A DNA stretch of 64,000 nt from contig CM048852.1 of NCBI GenBank assembly GCA_026545225.1, positions 57,605,146-57,669,145 on the forward strand, in the 5' to 3' direction. The stretch comes from Cornus controversa. Lineage: Eukaryota; Streptophyta; Magnoliopsida; Cornales; Cornaceae. A program made the translations under genes and the position numbers. Below are positions 11,983-24,100 of this stretch, piece by piece (positions within the stretch are counted from its first letter, which is position 1; the number at the start of each line of letters is the position of its first letter). The notes below the pieces were generated by a model that made no database searches, was not told where the DNA came from, and was given only the letters and a program-made list of their open reading frames with translations.

Positions 11983-12438
11983 GACTATGTTTGATACAAT
12001 GGAAAAGAAAAGGAAAGATAACATTTAATTATGAGAGAGTGAAAAGAAAATAAAGGAAAGGATAGTGATAATCTTTCTTCGTGTTTGATTGATTAATAAA
12101 GGAAAAGAAAGAAAATGATGGTTAATATGTTTGGAGAAGAAAGAAAAGAAAACTATTTTAAATAATCACCACTATACCCTTTTATATTTAAAAGACAAAT
12201 TTTGACTTTCATCAAATAAGGGCAAAATTAGTATTAATAAAGTTTCATTAAAAAATGCTAGCCTCTCCGTCCATTTTTTAGAGGATAACAAAACTTGTTC
12301 GTCATGCTTTATGCTATCCTTCCAAATCCATCCATTCTCTTTCTTTTCCTTCCAAACTTTTATACCAAACACAAAAATTCATATATTTCCATTACCTTTA
12401 TTTCCCATCAATCCATTTCTTTCCAACCAAATTAGGCC
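11983..12438. mobile_element. Probable TTA-flanked MITE
   Basis: The left end GACTATGTTTGATACAATGG and the reverse complement of the right end (GGCCTAATTTGGTTGGAAAG) are alignable but diverged. Both are followed by GAAAAGAAA-like purine runs. TTA occurs at both borders (11980-11982 and 12439-12441). The interior has inverted purine/pyrimidine-rich arms and no coding content. The weak terminal match makes this less certain than the 10520-11112 element. Confidence 0.5.
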
Positions 12439-13286
12439 TTAGTTACCCAATACATCTATATCTATATATATATATATAAAAAAGAACAAAGAAACTCAGC
12501 TTTGGTGTGTGAAAAAAGCTCTTAGTTTTAAGGAAAAAATAAAAAATGTAGTGTTTGTTACTTACTTTGCTAAAGTGATCAAGTGCCAAGGTCTATGTTC
12601 TTATGCATATTCATTTATTCAACTGAGCAACAATGCTTGTTGCTTCAAAGTAGCCTCAATGAGTTCAGCTAGAGTTGTGATTGTTGAAATTAACCTTCTT
12701 CGCAAATACCTTACAGTATATAAAGAGTGGTGCGACCCATTCCCATGACTAGTGATCGAGCTTACTTCAATTGCCATGTTCATTATCTCATTCTAAATCT
12801 CTCTCTCTTTTGCCAACACAAAGTGAGTGTCTCTGTCATAGTAAAGTGTTTAAGCTTCGATCAGCTGACTATTTGGCATATAAACTATTTCAGTCCCATC
12901 TATCGAAACGCTGAATGGTGGGTTGAATAAGGGACGTATTATTGGAAACTGGTCAGAAACAAGTGAGGCCATCCACTATGGCTTGGCCAAAAATGGTTCT
13001 CCAAATTTGAATTTAGTCACCTTAGCATTTTAGCCAGCCATATCATCATGTCAGGATCTCCAAGTTTTGGCTTCACAACAGCTTCTCCAGATTTTCGCCA
13101 ACCAAAAATAATAATATTTAATTTTTATATTTATTTAAATTTAAAATTATTAAATATTTTTTTATTTATTTACTAACGGCTATATTTTTCATCTTATATA
13201 AACACTCATTTGCTCATTCATAAAATTATCAATACTTTCATTCTTCCAAAAGTTCATTTATCATCTCTTTCAATTTTGAAATTTCA

Positions 13287-14592
13287 ATGGTTTCGTCATC
13301 ACGACCTTTGTCAGATTCTAATTCTCCACGTTATTCGTCATCCTCCTCGTTAATAGATCTTGATAAATTGTTTGAAGATCATGTATCTACCTACAAAGAA
13401 ATTATGAGCTATTGTATGCAGGAGATTATAGCGCAAGTATTTCAACCAGCTTATAGGCGACGGTTTATTCATCGTGACCGAGAAGGAAGCCACCGTCAGC
13501 TAATGAAAGACAACTTTGACAAGAATTACTTATATACACCCGAGCAATTTCATAGACGATTCAGGATGCGCTGAGAACTATTTATTCATATCCTGAATAA
13601 TGTTCAAGCTTATGATGACTTATTTCTCCAAAAAAGGGACTTGAGTGGCCGTCTGTGGTTGTTTTCTATATAGAATATGACAATTGCAATACACATTCTC
13701 GCATATGGTGGACCAGTCGATTCATTTGACGAGTATATTAAAATTAGTGAGACTATTGCAATGAGTTGTTTGAGGGCATTTTGTACTGCTGTTATTGTTG
13801 TGTATGAGTAGCAGTACATGCACAAACCAAACGAAACCGACATCGCACGACTACTTCAAGAATGAGAGGCTAGAGGATTCCCAGGTATGTTTGGTTTTAT
13901 TGATTGTATGCATTGGGAGTGGAAGAATTGCCCAGTGGCGTGGCATGACACACACAAGGGTCGCACCCATAAAGCTACTTTAATATTGGATGCAGTAGCC
14001 TCAAAAGATTTGTGAATTTGACATTCATTTTTTGGAATGACTGCTTCACACAATGATTTAAATGTGTTGGATCATTCTTCTGTATTCAACCGTATTGTCA
14101 GTGGCAGAATGCTTCAAATTAATTATGTGGTGAATGGGCATTAGTATAGCATGGGGTATTTTATGGTTGATGGTATATACCCAAAATGGGCAACTTTGAT
14201 GCAGACCATCTCAAATCCAAGAACTCCAAAATAAAAAAATGTTTACAGAAAGACAAGAGGCATGCAGAAAAGATGTGGAGCGAGCATTTGGGGTCTTGCA
14301 AATAAAGTGGGCAATACTGCAACGACCAGTTAAATATTGAGAGAAAATGGACTTGTGTCTTATAATGAGAACATGCATAATCCTTCACAACATGATCATT
14401 GAAGATGAGCGTCATAACAATAATGGAATTTGGCTGCCACCGAAAGAGAGTATTATGAATCACACTCGAATATTAGACCCCAATATTTTTACGGCGCACA
14501 TCTACGCTCGCCAAAACTCAATACCGCAAAAGAGAGACAAATATGCAATTGAGGAAGGATCTGATAGAATATATGTGGAATCAGATTGGTGA
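13287..14592 (+). pseudogene. PIF/Harbinger (HARBI1/ALP1-like) DDE transposase relic
   Basis: The N-terminal part 13287-13571 reads as the usual Ser-rich start and the DREGSHRQLMKD and FHRRFRMR blocks of plant PIF transposases. An in-frame stop at 13572-13574 falls where these proteins normally continue with RELF. Further downstream, recognisable pieces appear with several more stops and small frame changes: IDCMHWEWKNCP (about 13897-13932, with the first catalytic Asp), DGIYPKW (about 14169), and MRTCIILHNMIIEDE (about 14365-14409). The C-terminal piece is open from 14347 to 14592. The gene is inactive as it stands. Its function was cut-and-paste transposition; the domesticated relatives HARBI1 and ALP1 are unlikely identities because of the many stops. 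Confidence 0.85.
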
Positions 14593-14960
14593 TTTATATG
14601 AAGATCTTTAATTGATTTTTTTATGTACACCTATCTTTAAGTTATGTTTATTTTTTATGTACTCCTTTATTTAAGTTCTATTATCATTTTATATACTAGA
14701 ACTTCAAGTTATGTTGTATTTTTATGCTTGTAAGATGTTATAAAATATTATGCAATAAAATTTTGATTCTGAAATTATTTTTTTGCATGACACAATATCC
14801 ATAATAGATTTAAAAGCAATATAACATAAGTTAAATGAATTACAATATCCATAATGGATTGAAAAAAAAACATAAATTAAAATGATACAATATCCATAAT
14901 GAATAAAAAAAAAAAACATAACTTAAAACGATACAATATCCATTATAGATTAAACAAGTC

Positions 14961-16161
14961 CTATGGATTGCGCAAATTTTGATATATTTCTGCACACATT
15001 CGTTCATATATTTGTTGTTGTTTTCGGATAAGCCATGTTTTATGTACTTCTGTTGGCATTGAATTTGGATCTTTTAGCATCAACTCCTCTTCTCGAATTT
15101 TTTCTTCGTGTAGTTCTCTCTCCCGTTGTCTTTCCATCTGGTTTAGTTTTGTCTCCGTAATAATATTTGTTTGGGAGTCAAGTTTGGATGTTGCTTGCTA
15201 GAAATTGACCTCGAATGATATGTGTGATGTCTTATATTCTGGCTATTTCTTCTTATTTCGACTCTGCTTAGCCGCTTTATGTCCCACTGGTTGCTCTAAT
15301 GGTTGAGATTCAACAATACCAGATGAATATTCATTCATGTCGAACTGTGGCGATTCTTCAGAAGGAATACCTTCGCACGCTGCATTACTTAATGGACTTG
15401 AGTCACTTGATGGGTTTGAGTGAGTAACAGACTCGTTGATGTTGATTCCAGTACTCCTCTTATTTGTGCGCGCAATTTTAGATTTATTTTTTCCTTGACC
15501 GAGACAATATGCATGTCATTTTGGAGAGTCTTTCAAAATGTTCCAACAAGCATGGAGTTTAAAGTCCTCATTCATAGTATATTTATATAGATGTTGAGCT
15601 GTTGTAATCTGCTTTAAATAATTACACAATAATTATAATCAAATTATTTAAAATAATTACTTATTAAATATGATCAAGTAAATAAATTAATTAAAATTAT
15701 TAACTTACTATATCATGATTGTTGAAACCACTAGTCTAATTATTTTCAATTGTAAGCAAGCACCAAACCATTTGTTAATTTTTCCTTGGATGGTGGACTA
15801 ATGATTTGCCAAACCTCCATTGCTTTGGGCAATTGGAGTACCAAGTTGTATTTGAAATTCGACGAGAATTTTTTGCCATAACGTCGACTTCGCTTGGTCT
15901 GCACCAATCACTGCTAACTTCTAGCCATGCATTGCACAGAGCCAAATTTTCTTCGTTAGACTAATTAGGCATTTGAGAAACCGGTTGCTTTCAGAAAGGT
16001 TTGACATTACTGGATTGAGGCAATACCGGCGAATAAAATGCGGCTGATTGATTAGATGGAAATTAAAAATTACCACCATAATATTGAGAAGAGCCGTCAA
16101 ATGATAAAAAATCATCATTTGATAAAGGGTTGAAGTTGAAATTTGGTAGTGTTGGATCCAT
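14961..16161 (-). pseudogene. PIF/Harbinger ORF1 relic (Myb/SANT-like, NAM-associated-domain type)
   Basis: Reading the minus strand from an ATG at 16161 gives MDPTLPNFNFNPLSNDDFLS, then a Ser/Pro-rich stretch. A trihelix/SANT-like segment (LCNAWLEVSSD) follows, then a conserved NEDFKLHACWNILKDSPK block near 15570-15520, and a C-terminal charged helix ending KQQQIYERMCAEIYQNLRNP at 14961. This order matches the DNA-binding partner protein encoded by PIF/Harbinger elements (often mis-annotated as glutathione S-transferase T3-like). Several in-frame stops and at least one frameshift interrupt it, for example just before the SANT-like segment. It lies tail to tail with the transposase relic. Confidence 0.8.
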
Positions 16162-16430
16162 GAAATTGGATTTTGTAAAAATATAATTAACTAAGATTGA
16201 GAAAATAAAAATAATTCTAGACTTAGGAGGAGAAAATATGAATTTTTGGTTATGAATTTAGTGAATGTAGGAGTGGTGTATTTATAGGGATGGAAAAAGA
16301 TGAAAAAAGAAAAAATTATTTTAAAGCCAAAAGAACCAAACAGCCTTAACAGCTCTTTGGCATAGTTTAATTTTTTTTTTTAAAAAAGCAAAAGGTCAAA
16401 AAATTGAATTATGGGCAACCAAACAGGGCC

Positions 16431-18188
16431 TGTTTGGATGTGCAACGGTCATATGATCGTTGTAGGACACGCGACGCCCTCTACGGCGCCGAGCAAATTT
16501 TTTTTTTAAAATCACTTATCGAAATGACGTTGTTTCGATAAGTAAATTTCTTTTTAAAAAAAATGAGCTTACATTAAAGTGGACCAAAATAAACAGGGTT
16601 AGCTAGGTGGTTAGCCCAATCCAACAAACCACCTAGCCAAGCAATGACCTGACTTATATTTTTGACCAAGTCATTGTTAGACTACACGGGCAATTGGGTC
16701 GCTTGATTGGGCTCTAGCGAATGTTGGCCTTGTATGTATAAAAACGAGGATTGGATGTTAGGTTTTTCATTCTTTTATTATATGTAGTGAGAGAGGTTCT
16801 TATTTCTTAAGGACCAATATTGGAAGAACAACTAAGCCCTTTGGCTGTGACTCATCTACTTCAGCACACCCTGAGAAGCTTGTGCATTCAATAAAACTAC
16901 TATATAAAAATACTTGCATATATATATATATATATATAGACATTGTCATGGTCTCTCCCATTTGATTCGGTGATATTTTTTTTTTTTGATAAAAGTCAAT
17001 CAAGTAGTCGCTATGCTTGCACGCATGCGTGTTTATTGTTTTGTTAAAGTGTATTTGCTAAATTGGAAATGTAGGTGATATCGTGCTCCACTGTTAGATA
17101 AATGTACTCTACTTCTAAAAGTAGAAATGATCCACATTTTTTTTTTCATTTGAGACTTTAAATCAATAACTGAAACAATTATTTAATTTTTAGAGTCGAA
17201 ACGCATCGTTCTATTATATAATCAGACTAAGCCGTATGATTTACTTTAATCCGACTTGATTTACCAAACTTTACCCTTTTTTTTTTTTTTGACGGAATCA
17301 TGGTGATCAAAATATAGTACCCAATTGAAAAATGGAAAAGTTTTACCGAGTTGCATCCTATTATAGCAATCATGAGATCTCCGTTTTTTTTTACCTTAGT
17401 TACTTACAAAGAAGAACTTCATTGCTTGAAAAGAGCATTATAGTGTCAAAAATCTGTATCAAAATTCATTCCAATAAATGTTAAACTTTTATATTATCTT
17501 TTGTATTTATCATTTTAACAAGCTAGAACTTTCACATTTGACTTACTCATATAAATTTATTTTGGAATATTTTAATATGAATTTCGTGACAAAAAATTTA
17601 GTCATGTCCGATATTTGTACTCAAAATGCATTAATTTAATAAAGAATTTATAACAATTGTTATGAGATGCAGCTCATCACAGTGTTGGAAAGTGAAATTA
17701 TCTTACTAAGTTTTTTCATTTATTTATATAAATCCTCTCTTGTACACTCCTGTAATTTTGGTTGCACTTTAAATTAATAATACAGTACACTATGTTAAAG
17801 ATGCAATATATTTTCATTTATCATGTAATATATATATTTTTTATTCTTTTATCGCGTAATATTCATACGACATATTATATTATACGGAGTTTCAAAACTG
17901 TAACACCACTAAATAATAATAAAAAAAATTAGTGTTTTTTATATAATATTGTTGCGTGAGTGTGATGCTGATATTTTATTAATATGTGATTGGTTGGGAC
18001 ATGTAAACTCGCACCACGTAATAATTTCTAGAAAGGGGTCTGGAACCTTGCAGTTTGGCCACAGCCACAGCCACAGCCACAGCCTGCAGCGCTGACTCTC
18101 CTTCTGCTACACCTAGGGTTTTCATCTACCCTTCTTCCACCGTACGACGCCCTTTTTCCCGCCATCTCTAAATACAGTTCCGGCCGCT
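16431..18188. promoter_or_regulatory. Intergenic region and VAR3 promoter/leader
   Basis: The distal part (16431-17900) is AT-rich. It has a short inverted repeat CTTATCGAAA...TTTCGATAAG near 16516-16543 and a (TA)n run at about 16918-16938, and no gene. Close to the VAR3 start the base composition turns GC-richer. Four CAGCCA-type units (about 18058-18083) are followed by TAGGGTTT (18114-18121), the reverse of the plant telo-box AAACCCTA often found in promoters of housekeeping and plastid-related nuclear genes. The transcription start is probably just upstream of about 18100, but this is inference. Confidence 0.5.
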
Positions 18189-21100
18189 ATGGCCGGTGCC
18201 TCAAGGTTCGTCATGCTGCTCACCACCCCTTTCCCACTCCACTACCGTCCCTCACTCCTGCGCCTCGCTCGCCATTCTCGTCATTTCCCGTTATCGTCAC
18301 TCACTGTCATTCCTCACCACTTGCCTCACTCTCCTACTACCACTTCTCGCACCAAGTTAGTTTTTCCACTCAGAGCCTCTCAGAAGAAAGAAATTCACAC
18401 CCAGACCAGCACAACACTCAAAAAGGAGGACCATTTTGGAGACTCCCTCGAGTTCTCATCCCCCAACACTCCGGCTACGCACCCATGGCCTGAATGGTCC
18501 AAACTCGTAGACAGCTTCTCTGCTTGTGGGTATGAGGGACAGGGAATAATAGCTGAAGAAGACGAGTTTGTGTCGAATGATAATTTGTCGGACGATTTTG
18601 TTCATGCTGCAAGCGCATGTTTGACATTTGCTCGTTATCGTTCCGATCTTTTGAGGCCTGTTGCTTCCTCCTTTCGCGCTTCCTTAATCTAACTAGTATT
18701 TTGTTTATGTTTCTATTGAGTTACTTACCTCTCTCTCTGTCTCTTGGGTACAGGTCGCTTTCGAGGAGAGATATCGAAGTGGTTGTAGAAAAAGGAACAC
18801 CATTTCTGTTCAAAAATGCTATTGACATTGCAAGAAGGATGAGGCCTTTTATGGACAGAAGCGGAAGCAATGTAAGCCAAATAGTATTTCTATGCTCATA
18901 AAGTTCTGCTTGAAACGTAGGTTTTTTAATTGTTCCATTTGTACAGAAATGGTTTAAGTTTATAATGTTGGGATGGGTTTCTGCTTATTTAGGATTTACT
19001 CCCACCGTCCCATAACTTGTTGTCCTATGGGACTCCAACTTACAAAACTAACCTAACAAAATTTAAACATTTACTTTATTGGTTTGAAAAGATTTTCGAA
19101 ACCTAAGGACAATCTAAGAGAGTTGAAATTTGAAGCATTTCAAAAAGAAAAGTAGACACATATTTTGGGACATCCCAAAATGGAAAGCGTGATACTTATT
19201 ATGGGATGGAGGGAATAGTTATATTGTGTAATGTAATAGAAGTTTAAAGTTGCCTTTGTTTGCTGAAAGAATGGATAAAATTGTGCATATATGTATTTAG
19301 CAAAAGGAAGAGAGGAAACAGAACTTCCTTCAATAGTGACACTAAGTTTTGCAGAGATTAAGGCAGTGTGGTAATTTTTGGAAGATATGACGATGACTTT
19401 GTTGTTGGAATAAGTGGTTTTGATGGTTGTGTGATGGTGGTGGTGTTATGAGATTTGGGGAGCATCACTAGTAGCAGTAGAGTTTGGAAGGAGGTGTTTG
19501 TGCGAGGATTGATGGATTATTGTAGATATTTGTGATGGATTGTTGATAGTTGTGTTTGGCATGTAGTGCTATTAGTGCTGCATCTGCAAGTGGTAATATT
19601 TGTTGAATTTTAGTTCAGATATGGCTAGTATTTGAGACATAATGGGAATAGTTCATGTTTCTTCTAGGACAGAACAAAGGGGGAATATCATTTTCCTTGC
19701 AAGATGTCTCAATGGGTCCATTTTGAATGCTTAGTTAGAACGTGAAACACAAAATATAAGTTTGGAATGTGTGTTGGGATCTCTTTTCTTTTTGCTTTTC
19801 ACATTCTTTCTTTTATTTACTTGAAACACTTGTGAAGGAGAGAGGAGCTTTTGTTTGGTTTGAGTATAGCTTGCAATTGATAGAAGATGAAAATAATTTT
19901 AGAAAATATCTATAAATTAATTTGGAAATGCATAATTATACTGTTGTCATAGACACATAGGTGCGATATTAAAGCCAAGCTTTTAGTTTGAACATTTGAA
20001 GTACACACAAGTATGGGAAGAGAAATGACTTGATTACATGTACTTCTGACCATAAGTCTGATTTGACGAAGGAAATTAATTCTTTGACTGTTCTTCAACA
20101 CACTCAAAGGATTGATAGAGCTTTATGATGACGTATTATTGGCGGAACCACGTTATATTTGATGATATCTTTGTGACCTCAAAGAAGTAGGACTACTGTT
20201 CTTCAACACACTTTATAAGGATCGACAGAGCTTTATGGTGGGTTACCATCTGGTGGAGCCACCAGATGGATGAACCGTGTATAACCCAAGAACCCACAAG
20301 TGCTTGTCATCCAGAAGAGTACTCATGGATGATGGATCCGAACTCTTCGACAGCTTTGAGAGTGAAGCTCATGAGACCATCTAACCTTCAGATACTATAC
20401 TATACATGATGTTGGAAGATGAGGAGTCAGTGAGGTTTGATTGGATGCGAGGTTGCAGAAAGGTAGTAAGAAGTTCTTTGATGTTGATTTACAGAGAGAA
20501 GAGATGTCTTGAGTGGTGTCAGCATCGGAATGAGGGAGGTAGTCAGGGATGGTCTATTGGTCTCAAAGTGGAAGTTCAGCAAGCCGTTGAGACAGTTGGG
20601 CCCTATGGACTTGAGTAAGTGCTTGTGGTTGTACTCATTGTTGACAAAAGTTAAGTGGAAGCCTCTGTAGTGAAGAAGTTTTGCTAGCTTGATAATTGGG
20701 TTTGTCTCCTTGAGCTGGGTATGGAATACACAGCATGAGATTTGTCATCCACACCAACGGAACCCATTTCTCTCTCTCTCTCAAATGATATATTAGAGAG
20801 GAGGAGAGGGTCTGTTTTTTTATAACCAAACTGTCCAGGAGAAGTTCTTGCAATTCTTCTATAAAAGATTATATTTCTTAGAACTAAGAACAGAGAGAAT
20901 TAGTTATTTTTATGGACATTGAAGTTCAAATTAATTGTTTTTATAAGTTTTTAAAGTCCCACTGCATGGATGTAGACATTTAATTTCAGTGATTTTGTCG
21001 ATGGCCCACAATGTGATATGGTTGAATTCTTTCATATCCATTTTCCCATCAAAATAGATTATCCAGTCACCAGTCCTGTTTTAACTTCATTGTTGGTTAG

Positions 21101-24100
21101 TTAGAGTCTTATGACTTAGGGACCCTTGAGGGGACCATGTATGACAACTTAGCTTTTTCCTCCTGTAGGCGTATATATCTAAAATGTAAATGGCTTCTCT
21201 ACATAAGCAAATAGTGATGCAACTTCAAAAGTTTGAAGTTTGGGAGCAACCTATTTCACTTCAACCACAAATCCTAGTGCCCAACTTCAACTAACCAGTT
21301 TCAATATTCTATTTTGTACAACTCCACCTAGGTCTGTTAACTATTGTCAGCTACGAATTTGAATCCAACTGTCAATACATAGTTCCAAGTTCAAAGTTCA
21401 AACCCGATCAGATGGATCTTAAATAATTGTATCCCAGTACAAATAAAAATTAGAATTTAAAAATTAATCTTTACAACTTCTGTGACATGTATATTACCAA
21501 AAAAAAAACATATTTTACACGTTTTTATTGATGTAAATCACTTACTTCTTTGAAGAAAAAACAAAGACTAAAATTTGAAAGGTTGGACGTTCTGGAGCTT
21601 GACCACAAACAAGGTTTATGATCAAGTATCAAACTCCTTTTTTTTGGGTGTTTTGGAAGGTAAATTTAGCTTTTTATAAGGTGAACAGAGAGTAAATTTT
21701 GGCTTGAAGAAAGAAAAAAAATGAAAAAGAGGAGAAACTGGGTTTTTATATCCAGGATGTCGATTTTATATTGCTGGGTCGCCATTATGCCATCACTGTA
21801 TGGTAAGCATACTGAAAATATTGATGCAACTCTTACTCGACGTTTCCCATCTCTGTTATGACTTCGCCAAGTTGTTGTGCATTGGCTGGTACTTGAGACA
21901 ATGGGTGTAAACAATCAATCAGGCGTGAAAAGTTTAGGAGAGCTTTGAAGTGTGATCAACTACATCTTTGGATTGGTTGATTTTGGCCAAGTGATATTGT
22001 TTAGGTGATTATGAGAAGGTATAGGAGGTCCGTTTACCTAGGTTATTCATTCATTGTTAAAAGGGCTTCAATTTTAACTGTGTGATACTTTATGAGTTTA
22101 GGTGCATATGTGAAATGATCAAAGCATAAATTGCTGGAAATGAGTAAAGATGTGTTGTATTACTTGATAGAGAATTCAAATAAACAAATACAACTCAGTC
22201 CTTTAAAATGAAGAGGAAAATAATGGCCACCAGTAGGCATGTAGAGGAAAAGGAAAAGTGCATGGAAAGTGAGGAACAAGATAATAAAGGTGCAATAAAA
22301 TGAAAGAAATACAATCCAGGTGTTGGAAAATAGAGGTTGCTACTTTTTGTAATATTATATGAACCTTTTAAGGAAACTGCTAAAAATCAAGAACCACCCG
22401 TTTAAAATTCCTCACTTTTTTTTTTCTTCAGCATATATATCTTGTGGATTTAAAACTCATGTCCTCAGTCAATCAACACATCAAGACTAACAAATTTTTT
22501 CTTTTCTTGTCTCAACTTCGAGGTGTGTTTCAACTCAAGAAATTATCTCATATTAACAAATTAACATTTATTGGGAATGACTCATGAGTGTCTGAAACTT
22601 GAGAGATCTTGTTGTCTGACACAATTGTGGTTTCTTTGTAGAAAAGTATTATAATAAACAGTTTGTATGAGGGGAATGTGGGGACTATGGGCAAAGATGT
22701 AGGATTTGTTTATTGAATTTAAACTTCTGGATGGACCATTGGACAACTACTGAAAAAGCTCTGTTGAAAATTTTGGTGGATAACAATTTTTAGCAATTCT
22801 TTTGCTGGATAACAATTTCTTCGCTAAAATGGGATTTTGGTTTGATCTATTGCTGATCTCAGGACATTTGTGTACTCCATTCTTGATTTAGGTATTGAAG
22901 TAACAAGTGCTCATCTGTTTTCCCTCCCACAACGCTAATTCTTTCTTGAATTTTAGGTGTTGTATTTTGACGACATACACATGGTTGATCTGATGAAGTA
23001 TTTATTGAGTTATGCAAGCAATCCTAGTGTTTCCTCAGAGAGCAACAATTTGTACAACGGAAAGCTTGTTGAATCATCTGTTCGTAATCTGTTGGGCCAA
23101 TTGGCTGAGGTGAGCAGTAAAGTTCCAGAATTGAACTCCTCTGTTTCTATGGAGTATCAGTTACCCGATAGATATGGACAGACACCAAGACCTCTTGGAC
23201 AACAAATTGAAATGAAAAGAGGTGATTGGATATGCCCAAGGTATTGTCTTTCTATTCTGTTCTTCAGATACGTGTTTGTTTCTCTGCAATATCTGCTACT
23301 GGATAGAGATGGACAAACACGAAGACCTCTTGGACAAAAAAATGAAATGAAATGAAAAGAGATGTTGGATATGCCCTAGTATCCTTTCCTTTGTTTTACC
23401 TTTCTCCACAAAATAGTAACGCTATGGCGGTATCCTACTCGCCCCAAACTTAATCTCTATGAAGTTTTTGAATTTTCAGTTTCTATGTATCTTGTAGCAT
23501 TTTGGCCCTCAGTGTGCTTGTATATGGATATTTTACTTTGTGCAAGTAGCTCCTGCATGCACACGCCTTTTTTAATCTTGATTTAACTTTATATTTGCAG
23601 GATCTTGTTTGAAATGCTGGATTCTTGCATGGCCGGTTGGCATACTTTCTGTTGTTCAACTTTTTTACTGTAATCTGTTTTGAGCAGGTGCAGTTTCATG
23701 AATTTTGCAAGGAACATTAAATGCCTTGAATGCGAGGAGGCAAGACCAAAAAGGCAGCTGACTGGTGGGGAGTGGGAGTGTCCTCAGTGAGCATTACTTC
23801 CTTTCTCTGCCTAACTAATAAGCCCACATTGTTTAGAATGTCAAATGGTGACATTAACTCTTTTTTTGGTCACTCCAGATGCGATTTCTTTAATTATGGG
23901 AGGAACTTTGTATGCTTAAGGTGTGACTGCAAACGACCTGGAGAGGCTTCATCCGGCACTAGAAACTCCAGATCAGGTTTGGGATATAATAATGGGGACT
24001 ATGCAAATAAGGGTGATGTTGATAGTCGGTTGGCTGCCAATGAAGAGAAGGCACAGCGGTGGTTTAGTAAGGTTTCTCAACTGGACAATGCATCTGATTT

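Larger units (their letters stand above)
12951..16430. mobile_element. Decayed PIF/Harbinger transposon carrying both genes
   Basis: The element contains a DDE transposase relic on the plus strand (13287-14592) and a Myb/SANT-like second ORF relic on the minus strand (16161-14961), the convergent two-gene layout known for PIF/Harbinger elements. Outward sequences contain repeated CTCCAAATTT / TCTCCAGATTTTCG phrases on the left (about 12995-13105), shared with the related copy at 52800-52960. A GGCCCTGTTTGG-type end (reverse complement of 16419-16430) matches the copy starting at 51079. The exact borders and target duplication could not be fixed, so both ends are approximate. TATA-like strings precede both genes (about 13196 plus, about 16290 minus). 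Confidence 0.75.

Noticed and set aside
18656..18662. GT at 18660 as the donor of VAR3 intron 1
   Set aside because: It leaves exon 1 in phase 0, whereas exon 2 needs two preceding bases. The resulting reading loses the conserved SLSRRDIEVV block.
23730..23878. ATG at 23730 as the start of a separate 637-residue protein
   Set aside because: This part is the out-of-frame reading of exon 4 plus the 92-bp intron. The true frame enters at 23879 through the AG acceptor and completes the second zinc finger.
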